Below are positions 25,111-33,541 of a stretch of 64,000 nucleotides of DNA, in pieces. Where the stretch lies: the NCBI RefSeq assembly GCF_029893805.1, contig NZ_JARXYP010000002.1, positions 6,944,001 to 7,008,000 of the forward strand, written 5' to 3'. The notes beneath the pieces were generated by a model, which was given only the letters and a program-made list of their open reading frames with translations, did no database searches and was not told the DNA's origin. The DNA comes from Streptomyces sp. SAI-135. GTDB lineage: Bacteria > Actinomycetota > Actinomycetes > Streptomycetales > Streptomycetaceae. A program made the position numbers and the translations under genes. Each line of letters begins with the position of its first letter. Position 1 is the stretch's first letter.

Positions 25111-26211
25111 TTAAGCGACGAGGCCCTTGGCGTCGCGCGCCAGCGCGGTCAGCCGGGATATCGCGCGGAAGTACTTCTTGCGGTAGCCGCCGTTCAGCAT
25201 CTCCTCGCTGAACAGCCGGTCGAAGGGCAGCCCGGAGGCCAGCACCGGTATCTCGCGGTCGTAGAGGCGGTCCGCGAGCACCACCAGTCGCAGCGCCGTG
25301 GACTGGTCCGGCACCGGCTGCACGTCGGTGAGGCAGACCGCCCTCAGGTCGTCGGTCAGGGCGCCGTAGCGGCTCGGGTGGACCCTGGCGAGATGCGCGA
25401 GCAGGCTCGGGAAGTCGTCGAGCGAGGCGCCCTCGGTGGCGTACGCCGCCCTGGTGACCTGCTCGTCGGTGAACGGCGCCGGCGCCTCGGGCAGCCCGCG
25501 GTGACGGTAGTCCTCGCCGTCGATGCGCAGCGGGCGGAAGTGCGCCGACAGCCCCTGGATCTCGCGCAGGAAGTCCGCGGCCGCGAACCGGCCCTCGCCG
25601 AGCTTGCCCGGCAGGGTGTTGGAGGTGGCGGCGAGCGCCACGCCCGCCTCGACCAGCTTGCCGAGCAGGGTGGAGACCAGGACGGTGTCGCCCGGGTCGT
25701 CCAGTTCGAACTCGTCGATGCACAGCAGGCGGTGCCCGGAGAGCGTCTGGACCGTCTTCTGGAAGCCGAGGGCGCCGACCAGGTTGGTCAGCTCGACGAA
25801 GGTGCCGAAGGCCTTGAGCGAGGGGGCGGCGGGGGTGGCGTGCCACAGGGAGGCCAGCAGATGGGTCTTGCCGACGCCGTAGCCGCCGTCGAGGTAGACG
25901 CCGCGGGGGCCCGCCGGGGTCTTCGGCGCCCTGGCCCTGCCGAACCCGAGGAAGCCGCGCCTGCCGCCGCCGACCGCGTGCGCGCCGCCGAGACCCGCCG
26001 CGAAGCCCTCCAGCACCCGGACGGCCTCGGTCTGGCTGGGCTGGTCCGGGTCCGGGATGTACGTGTCGAAACGCACCGAGTCGAACCGAGGCGGCGGCAC
26101 CATCTCGGCGACCAGCCGGTCCGCGGGGACGTGCGGCTCGCGGTCGCACAGGGAGGGCGGGGCGGTGTCGGTCATCGAACCGGACCCGGACGCGGCGGGG
26201 GAAGTAGACAC
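25111..26211 (-). CDS. zapE: AFG1-like ATPase, cell division protein ZapE
   Basis: A 366-aa AAA-type ATPase. The Walker A motif is YLDGGYGVGKTHLLASLW (about 105-122) and Walker B is RLLCIDEFELDD (about 155-166). It also has a sensor-like AATSNTLP and a C-terminal helical part (LFSEEMLNGGYRKKYFRAISRL). It is related to proteobacterial ZapE and mitochondrial AFG1/LACE1; in actinobacteria its role is inferred only. The start is GTG at 26211, with an internal ATG at codon 13 as alternative. It is divergent from the RibD-type reductase gene with a 37-bp spacer. Confidence 0.9.
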   Translation of the reverse strand: MSTSPAASGSGSMTDTAPPSLCDREPHVPADRLVAEMVPPPRFDSVRFDTYIPDPDQPSQTEAVRVLEGFAAGLGGAHAVGGGRRGFLGFGRARAPKTPAGPRGVYLDGGYGVGKTHLLASLWHATPAAPSLKAFGTFVELTNLVGALGFQKTVQTLSGHRLLCIDEFELDDPGDTVLVSTLLGKLVEAGVALAATSNTLPGKLGEGRFAAADFLREIQGLSAHFRPLRIDGEDYRHRGLPEAPAPFTDEQVTRAAYATEGASLDDFPSLLAHLARVHPSRYGALTDDLRAVCLTDVQPVPDQSTALRLVVLADRLYDREIPVLASGLPFDRLFSEEMLNGGYRKKYFRAISRLTALARDAKGLVA

Positions 26212-26248
26212 GGTTCACCATGCTAAGGGCCGTGCCACACTGCACGAC

Positions 26249-27055
26249 ATGCGACGCCTGTTCCCTGTGACCGACGAGACAGCGATCCGGAGCCCCGACG
26301 GGCCCGAGGGCGGGGCCGGCCGTGACTGGAGCCTCGCCGAGCTGGCCGCCGCCTACGCCTACCCCGAGCTCGGGTCCGGCCCCGGGACCCCCGAGGTGTG
26401 GCTGCGCGCCAACATGGTCGCCACCCTGGACGGGGCCGCCCAGCACGACGGCCGTTCGCACCCCATCTCCACCGCGACCGACATGCGGATCTTCGGGACG
26501 CTGCGGGCGCTCGCGGATGTGGTGATCGCCGGTGCGGAAACGGTCCGGCAGGAGGGGTACCGGCCCGCACGCGCGCGTGAGGAGTTCGCGGCGATGCGGG
26601 AGGCGGCCGGACAGGGCCCGGTTCCGGCGATCGCGGTGGTCACCGCGAGCCTGGACCTGGACTTCTCGCTCCCGCTGTACACCTCGCCCCTGGTGCCCAC
26701 GCTGATCCTCACCGGCGCCGCGGCGGCCCCGGACCGGATCGCCGCGGCCGAGAAGGCGGGCGCGCGGGTGGTGATCGCCGGGGACGGGGTCGGCGTCGAT
26801 CCCGCGCGGGCCGTACGGGCCCTCGCCGAGCTGGGACACACCCGGCTGCTGACCGAGGGTGGCCCCCGGCTGCTCGGGCAGCTGGTGGCCGCCGGGGTGC
26901 TCGACGAGCTCTGTCTGACCGTGTCGCCGATGCTCACCGCGGGTGACGCGCAGCGCATCGCCGGGGGGCCGTCGGTGGCCGTACCGGCGCGGTTCGCACT
27001 GGACTCCCTGCTGGAGGAGGACGGGTTCCTCTTCAGCAGGTACCGCAGGCCCTGA
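26249..27055 (+). CDS. RibD C-terminal-like (pyrimidine/deazaflavin) reductase
   Basis: A 268-aa protein of the RibD C-terminal (DHFR-like) family, which reduces pyrimidine intermediates in riboflavin synthesis or acts as a related NADPH reductase. Family features are VWLRANMVATLDGAAQ, the NADPH-binding VIAGAETVRQEGYRP, and TEGGPRLLGQLVAAGVLDELCLTVSPML. The ATG at 26249 is the first methionine of the conserved domain. No deaminase domain is fused, so it is the reductase half alone. No ribosome site is obvious; the short spacer to zapE suggests a leaderless transcript. Confidence 0.85.
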   Translation: MRRLFPVTDETAIRSPDGPEGGAGRDWSLAELAAAYAYPELGSGPGTPEVWLRANMVATLDGAAQHDGRSHPISTATDMRIFGTLRALADVVIAGAETVRQEGYRPARAREEFAAMREAAGQGPVPAIAVVTASLDLDFSLPLYTSPLVPTLILTGAAAAPDRIAAAEKAGARVVIAGDGVGVDPARAVRALAELGHTRLLTEGGPRLLGQLVAAGVLDELCLTVSPMLTAGDAQRIAGGPSVAVPARFALDSLLEEDGFLFSRYRRP

Positions 27056-27207
27056 CCGCCCGGAAGCGGGTTCGATCCGCACCGCTGAGCCCGACATCGG
27101 CGGAATCTGTCGTTCCGTTCCGCTTCCGGCGGGCACACTGAATCCGGCAGTACCCGTGGGATCGCGGGGCAGGATGGTTTCCGCAGCGCGTAGAGAAGGG
27201 ACGCCCG

Positions 27208-27681
27208 GTGTTCACAAGCGTTTTGATGATCGAGAAGGCCCTGACGTCCGCCGACGTGGAGTTCGTCACCACCTTGCACGGTGACGAGTCGGTCGCGTTC
27301 CATGTGCTGCTCCAGCCCCGGGGCGACCAGGCCGACCGGCTGCTGCGGGCCATCGACGACGTGGCGCTGGGCGAGCTGGACGAGGCCGTACGGGAGCGGG
27401 AGACGCCTGAGGGCGACGCCGCGAAGGGTGTGGGGGAGCGGGCCCTCGAGGTGTCCCTCCAGGCGCTCAGAGCCTCCGGGAGCGAGGCGGAGGGGCGGCT
27501 GATCGAGAACCATCCGCTGGACGCGCTGAAGTCCCTGGTCGACGAGATCGGCGCGGACGAGGTGATCGTCCTGACCGACCCCCACTACGTGGAGGAGTTC
27601 TTCCACCGGGACTGGGCGTCCCGGGCCCGTCACAAGGTGGGCGTCCCGGTGCTGAAACTGTTCTCGCACAGCAAGGCATAG
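27208..27681 (+). CDS. Conserved hypothetical protein, universal-stress-like fold
   Basis: A 157-aa soluble protein with GTG start and a GAAGGGA ribosome site. The C-terminal half (VDEIGADEVIVLTDPHYVEE through VGVPVLKLFSH) looks like a Rossmann-type USP fold, and the middle is acidic and helical. Some databases carry homologues as indole-3-glycerol-phosphate synthase, but I see none of the barrel motifs and consider that name wrong. It precedes murC by 45 bp on the same strand. Function is unknown. Confidence 0.75.
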   Translation: MFTSVLMIEKALTSADVEFVTTLHGDESVAFHVLLQPRGDQADRLLRAIDDVALGELDEAVRERETPEGDAAKGVGERALEVSLQALRASGSEAEGRLIENHPLDALKSLVDEIGADEVIVLTDPHYVEEFFHRDWASRARHKVGVPVLKLFSHSKA

Positions 27682-27726
27682 GCTGGCCCCCGCATCCGTA
27701 CCGCACCACTTTGGGGAGACACACGC

Positions 27727-29118
<1,392 letters not shown>

Positions 29119-29132
29119 AGGGGCTGAGCTTC

Positions 29133-29540
29133 ATGTCGTACGACGTCGAAAAGCCGGACGAGCAGTGGCGTGCGGAGCTGACCCCGGCCGAGTACGCCGT
29201 GCTCCGCCAGGCCGGGACGGAACCCGCCTTCACCGGTGAGTACACCAACACCAAGACCACCGGCGTGTACTCCTGTCGCGCCTGCGGCGCCGAACTCTTC
29301 ACCTCCACCACCAAGTTCGAGTCCCACTGCGGCTGGCCGTCCTTCTACGACCCGAAGGACACCGACGCGGTCGAGCTGATCGAGGACCGCTCGCACGGGA
29401 TGGTGCGCACGGAGGTGCGCTGCGCCCGCTGCGGCTCCCACCTCGGGCACGTCTTCGAGGGCGAGGGGTATCCGACCCCCACCGACCAGCGGTACTGCAT
29501 CAACAGCATCTCGCTGCGGCTGACCGCGGACGAGAGCTGA
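29133..29540 (+). CDS. msrB: Peptide-methionine (R)-S-oxide reductase MsrB
   Basis: A 135-aa enzyme that repairs oxidised methionine. It has two zinc CxxC pairs (SCRAC and RCARC), the CGWPSF motif, and the catalytic Cys in RYCINSISL near the C-terminus. Length and motifs are complete. It is probably co-transcribed with murC, with an AAGGGGCTGAG ribosome site in the 14-bp gap. Confidence 0.97.
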   Translation: MSYDVEKPDEQWRAELTPAEYAVLRQAGTEPAFTGEYTNTKTTGVYSCRACGAELFTSTTKFESHCGWPSFYDPKDTDAVELIEDRSHGMVRTEVRCARCGSHLGHVFEGEGYPTPTDQRYCINSISLRLTADES

Positions 29541-29616
29541 CACCGGCACCCCCGGACTGAATGACCGAACCACTGGTCTGTTGACTTTCGGCTGAACGAG
29601 CCAGAGGATTCCGGGG

Positions 29617-31089
29617 GTGACCCACACCGAGCGCCCGTCTGCCCGCACCGCCCTGCCCGTCGACCTCGACGAGGCCGCCCACCGCTGTCTCGTCGCCGGG
29701 TTCGAAGGCACCACCGCCGTCCCCGACACCCTGAAGCGGCTCATCGACCGCGGGCTCGGCGGGGTCATCCTGTTCACCCGCAACGTGCGCGACGCGGAAC
29801 AGGTGCGCCGGCTCACCGACACCCTGCGGGCGCTGCGCCCCGACCTGCTGGTCGCCATCGACAACGAGGGCGGCGGCATCGGGCACCTGGTGGCCGCGGG
29901 CGCCCCGGAGGTCCCCGGCTCCTACGCGCTCGGCGTCGTCGACGACCCGGACCTCACCGCCCGCTGCGCCGACGCCCTCGCAGGCCACCTGGCCACGCTC
30001 GGGATCACCGCCTCCTACGCCCCCGTCGCCGACGTCCAGCGCCGGGCCGGCAACCCGATCGTGCGCACCCGGGCCTTCGGCGCGGACACCACGCTGGTCT
30101 CCCGGCACCTTCGCGCCTGGATCGCGGCCACCGAGGCGCGGGGCGTCGCGTCCTGCGCCAAGCACTTCCCCGGGCACGGCGGCACGCTGACCGACAGCCA
30201 CCACGAACTCGCCGTCGACCCGCGGCCGTACGAGGAACTCGACCTCGACCCCTTCCGGGCCGCGATCGCCGCCGGCGTGCCGATGCTGATGAGCGCGCAC
30301 GTCGTCTTCCCGGCCCTGGACGCCAACCGGCCGGCCACGCTCAGCCGGCGCATCCTCGGCGATCTGCTCCGCCACGAGCTGGAGTTCGACGGAGTGCTGG
30401 TCAGTGACGCGCTGGAGATGAAGGCGATAGCGGACCGGTACGGGGAGGCCGCGGGCGCGCGGATCGCCCTCGCGGCCGGGGCCGACCAGGTCATCGTCGC
30501 CGTGCCCGAACTGCGGGTCACCCTGGAGTGCCGGGACGCCGTGCTGGAGGCGCTGCGGGACGGGGTGCTGGCCGAGGAGCGGGTCCGGGAGGCCGCCGGG
30601 CGGGTGCAGCGGCTGGTCGAGCGGTACGCGACGCCCGCCCAGCGGGTCGCCCCGTGGGACGCGGGGGCCGGGCTGGAGGCGGCGCGTCGAGCCGTGCGGG
30701 GTGCTCCGGCGGGGGTGCGCGGGGCACACGTCGTGGACCTGTTCCCGGCGCCTCACCCCGCGCTGAACTGGGGCGGGGAGGATCTGCTGACCCAGGTGCT
30801 GGCCGTCGACCCGACGGCCACGGGGACGGCGGTGGCCGGGGAGCCCGCCGATGTGGACGCGGTGGTCGAGGAGGTTCTGGCCGAGGCTGGGAGTGCGCCG
30901 CTGGTCGTCGCCACGTGTGACGCGGGGCTGTATCCGTGGCAGGGCCGTCTGCGGGAGGCGCTGGTGGCCCGGCGGCCCGTGGCGGTTCAGGTCGCCACGG
31001 GGCTGCCGGACGGGGGTGCGGTGTGCTCCTACGGCCGGGGCAGGGTCAACTTGCAGGCGGTGGCCGAAGTGCTGGTGGGGGCGCGGTGA
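29617..31089 (+). CDS. GH3 beta-N-acetylhexosaminidase (NagZ-like)
   Basis: A 490-aa GH3 protein without a signal peptide. The N-terminal barrel has LVAIDNEGGGIGHL, APVADVQ, the His/Asp loop AKHFPGHGGTLTDSHH (about 182-197) that is typical of NagZ, and the nucleophile region VLVSDALEMKAIAD (Asp near 266). An additional C-terminal domain of about 130 residues (AHVVDLFPAPHPALNWGGEDLL) follows. NagZ-type enzymes cut beta-GlcNAc from muropeptides or chitin fragments. The GTG start is preceded by TTGACT, 17 bp, GAGGAT, which would leave almost no leader; AGAGGA could instead act as the ribosome site. ACTGGTCT just upstream resembles half a dre site. Confidence 0.9.
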   Translation: MTHTERPSARTALPVDLDEAAHRCLVAGFEGTTAVPDTLKRLIDRGLGGVILFTRNVRDAEQVRRLTDTLRALRPDLLVAIDNEGGGIGHLVAAGAPEVPGSYALGVVDDPDLTARCADALAGHLATLGITASYAPVADVQRRAGNPIVRTRAFGADTTLVSRHLRAWIAATEARGVASCAKHFPGHGGTLTDSHHELAVDPRPYEELDLDPFRAAIAAGVPMLMSAHVVFPALDANRPATLSRRILGDLLRHELEFDGVLVSDALEMKAIADRYGEAAGARIALAAGADQVIVAVPELRVTLECRDAVLEALRDGVLAEERVREAAGRVQRLVERYATPAQRVAPWDAGAGLEAARRAVRGAPAGVRGAHVVDLFPAPHPALNWGGEDLLTQVLAVDPTATGTAVAGEPADVDAVVEEVLAEAGSAPLVVATCDAGLYPWQGRLREALVARRPVAVQVATGLPDGGAVCSYGRGRVNLQAVAEVLVGAR

Positions 31090-31111
31090 TGTCGTCCGCC
31101 GGCCGGTGGGG

Positions 31112-31139
31112 GGCTGGTCCCGCAGTTCCCCGCGCCCCT
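31112..31139. repeat. Dispersed 28-bp GC-rich repeat, copy A
   Basis: The core GCAGTTCCCCGCGCCCCT occurs three times in the window (here, 39660-39687 and 45926-45953), each preceded by GGCTGGTC-C/G-C. This copy lies between two convergent genes and its right end forms part of the TAG stop of the GH5-like gene. Upstream it shares CGGCCGGTGGGG with copy C. It differs from the others at one base. Confidence 0.8.
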
Positions 31140-32361
31140 AGAAGCCCTCACCGATCACCTTCTTGATGCCGCGCGCCGCCAGATGCCCCTCGTCCTCCGC
31201 CCGCTCCGCCAGGACCACCGCCGGCCGCACCCCCTGCTGACGCAGCCGCATCCACTCCTCGAAGTACGCCCCGCCGGGGCCCGACACCGACCGGGTGGAC
31301 GGGGTGCAGTCCAGAACCAGGGCCGTGTCGCGGGGGAGGGCTGTCAGCGGGGTGGCCCGGAGTTCCGCCACCGTCGCCGCCACGGCCTCCGCGATCGGCT
31401 TGGGCCGCCCCTGCGCGTCGAACAGTCCGAGCGTGTACTCCAGCTCCGGGAAGTCCGCGAGAGAGCGGTCCACGTCGTGGGAGCACCACCACGTCACGCC
31501 CCACAGGTCCGCGCAGCCCGACGCGTTCAGGATCGTCTCGCGGGCGAAGTGCGGGGCGTCGGCGGCCGGGATGTGGGGCTCGGGGGCGCCCGTCTCCTGG
31601 ACCCAGACCGGGCGGGAGGGGTCCTCGGCGTAGGCCTTGGCGAGTTCCGTGCCGTACTCGGCGAGGTGCAGGACCTGGGGTGAACGAGGGCCGTAGCGGC
31701 TCGCGCAGCCGCCGGAGAAGACCCAGGGGTGGACGGTGGTGACGTCGCCCTTGCGGGCCGAGGCCTGCGGGGTGAAGGGGTGGTCGTCGCCGTACCAGGC
31801 CGCGTCGTACGCCGAGTGCGTCACCAGACCGCCGCCCGTGCCGAGGCCCTCCCGGGCGGCGGCCAGCAGCGCGTCCAGGTAGCGGTCGATCTCCGCCGCC
31901 GTCGCCGGGTTGTGCTCGATCAGGTTGTTGAGCTCGTTGCCCAGCTGGAGGCCGATGAGGTTCGGGCGGCCGGCGAGGGCGCGGCCGAGGGTGCGCAGCA
32001 GGTCCGCCTGGGCGGCGACGGCCTCCGGGTCGGTGAAGACGTTGCGGTGGTGCCAGCTGCGGGTCCACTCCGGGTAGAAGTCGAAGCTCGACAGGTGGCC
32101 CTGCACGCCGTCCACCAGGACGTCGAGGCCCGCCTCGGCTGCCAGGTCGGCCAGCTGCACGAGCTGGTCCACGGCGGTGGTGCGGATCAGCGTGCGGTTG
32201 GGTTGCAGGAGCGGCCAGAGGTGGAAGACCCGGACGTGGTCGAGACCGAGCCCGGCTATCTGGGCCAGGTCCTCGCGGGTGCGGGCCGGGTCGAAGTCGT
32301 GCCAGGCGTGGAACCAGCCGTGGCGGGGCGTGTAGTTGACGCCGAAGCGGAGCGTGGGAAT
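31138..32361 (-). CDS. GH5/cellulase-like glycosyl hydrolase with probable ATT start
   Basis: A 407-aa TIM-barrel glycoside hydrolase: FGVNYTPRHGWFHAW at the N-terminus, LGLDHVRVFHLWPLLQPN, the acid/base motif IGLQLGNELNNL, TTVHPWVFSGG, and the likely nucleophile in VWVQETGAPE. It probably acts on beta-mannosides or beta-glucosides. No ATG, GTG, TTG or CTG precedes the conserved N-terminus before an in-frame stop. The only sensible start is ATT at 32361, 6 nt after GAGGAG. The first later start (GTG at 32172) would delete the first 63 residues of the barrel. There is no signal peptide, so it acts inside the cell. It is divergent from the sugar-kinase gene. Confidence 0.8.
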   Translation of the reverse strand: MPTLRFGVNYTPRHGWFHAWHDFDPARTREDLAQIAGLGLDHVRVFHLWPLLQPNRTLIRTTAVDQLVQLADLAAEAGLDVLVDGVQGHLSSFDFYPEWTRSWHHRNVFTDPEAVAAQADLLRTLGRALAGRPNLIGLQLGNELNNLIEHNPATAAEIDRYLDALLAAAREGLGTGGGLVTHSAYDAAWYGDDHPFTPQASARKGDVTTVHPWVFSGGCASRYGPRSPQVLHLAEYGTELAKAYAEDPSRPVWVQETGAPEPHIPAADAPHFARETILNASGCADLWGVTWWCSHDVDRSLADFPELEYTLGLFDAQGRPKPIAEAVAATVAELRATPLTALPRDTALVLDCTPSTRSVSGPGGAYFEEWMRLRQQGVRPAVVLAERAEDEGHLAARGIKKVIGEGF

Positions 32362-32484
32362 GGGATCCTCCTCGGGTTCGGCCCGGTCCGACCGCGGTCC
32401 GGCTCGTGTTCTGCCCGGGTTCTGCTCTTGTCCTGCGCGAATGTATCAATCACCATAGTCATCGATGGGTAATGATTTGAACCA
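32362..32484. promoter_or_regulatory. Divergent promoter/operator between GH5-like and sugar-kinase genes
   Basis: This AT-rich stretch contains an imperfect inverted repeat: ATCAATCACCAT, then 8 bp, then ATGGGTAATGATT, centred near 32459. TGATTTGAACCA (32473-32484) resembles sites near the RpiR regulator. It overlaps the kinase start codon region, and CATAGT five bases before the ATG looks like a -10, so the kinase message is probably leaderless. Confidence 0.4.
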
Positions 32485-33541
32485 CGAATCTCGCGAGGGG
32501 CGCGACCTGGTCGTCGGCCTCGACGCCGGCGGCACCCGCACCCGCGCGGTCCTCGCCGCCGCCGACGACGGCCGGGTGCTGGGTGAGAGCACCGGCGGGC
32601 CGGGCAACGCCATGACCGTCCCGCTCCCGCAGCTCACCGACCACCTCGCCGAGGCGCTCGCCCGGGTGGTGCCCGAGGAGGCGCGCGCCCGGGTCGTCGC
32701 CGTGACCGGCGGTTTCGCGGGCGCCACGGCGGCCTCCGAGGACGACCCCGGCACCGGCCGGGCCCGTACCGCCCTCACCGGGGCCCTGCGCCGCCTGGGC
32801 ATCCCGGCCGACCGGGTCGGCGTGTGCAGCGACATCGAGGCCGCCTTCGCCGCCGCCCCGGGCACCCCCTCCGACGGCCTCGCCCTGGTCGCGGGGACCG
32901 GCGCGGTCGCCATGCGGATCACCGGCCGGCACGCCACGACCACGGTCGACGGCGACGGCTGGCTCCTCGGCGACGAGGGCAGCGGCTTCTGGATCGGCCG
33001 CAGCGCGGTCCGCGCCGCCCTGCGCATGGCCGACGGCCGCGGCCGCCCGACGGTCCTCGCCGGCTGGGTCGGCCGCGCCCTGGACCTGCCCCTCGACATC
33101 CTCCCGAAGGGCGCGATCCCTTCCTACGACCGTGGCGGCCCCGCCCTCCCGAGCGACACCCCGTCCCACCCCACCGGCGTCCCCGGCTGGGAACGCGCCC
33201 GGCGTGAGGACTTCCGCCGCCGCCTGCTGCCCGCCGTCATGGCCGATCCGCCGATCCGGCTGGCCCGTTTCGCCCCGCTGGTCGCCGAGGCGGCCGCCGG
33301 GAAGGACGCCGTGGCCGGGGCGATCCTGAGCGAGGCGGCCGACCACCTGCTGGAGACCGTACGGGCGCTGGAACCGCGTCCCGGGGAGCGGATCGTCGCC
33401 ACGGGCGGGCTCCTCGGTCCCGAGGGGCCGCTCACCGCCCCGCTGTCCGAGCGGCTCCACGCGCACGGCCTGAGCCTGGACTGGGTCGCCGACGGCCGCC
33501 CCGGCGCGGTCGCCCTCGCACGGCTGGCGCGCCCGTCATGA
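32465..33541 (+). CDS. N-acetylglucosamine kinase-like (BadF/BadG ATPase family)
   Basis: A 358-aa sugar kinase of the BadF/BadG/BcrA/BcrD fold. The phosphate-1 loop is LVVGLDAGGTRTRAVLA (about 15-31), phosphate-2 is ALVAGTGAVAMRITG, followed by WLLGDEGSGFWIGRSAVRAAL, which is the GlcNAc-kinase signature. The adenosine motif is VATGGLLG. It should phosphorylate GlcNAc or a related amino sugar to the 6-phosphate after import or hydrolysis. Its stop overlaps the GH3 start (ATGA), so the two are translationally coupled. The ATG at 32465 lies in an operator-like region; TTG at 32477 is an alternative start. Confidence 0.85.
   Translation: MGNDLNHESREGRDLVVGLDAGGTRTRAVLAAADDGRVLGESTGGPGNAMTVPLPQLTDHLAEALARVVPEEARARVVAVTGGFAGATAASEDDPGTGRARTALTGALRRLGIPADRVGVCSDIEAAFAAAPGTPSDGLALVAGTGAVAMRITGRHATTTVDGDGWLLGDEGSGFWIGRSAVRAALRMADGRGRPTVLAGWVGRALDLPLDILPKGAIPSYDRGGPALPSDTPSHPTGVPGWERARREDFRRRLLPAVMADPPIRLARFAPLVAEAAAGKDAVAGAILSEAADHLLETVRALEPRPGERIVATGGLLGPEGPLTAPLSERLHAHGLSLDWVADGRPGAVALARLARPS

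Noticed and set aside
27208..27681. Indole-3-glycerol-phosphate synthase
   Set aside because: The length and motifs do not fit a TIM-barrel enzyme; the sequence looks like a universal-stress-type fold.
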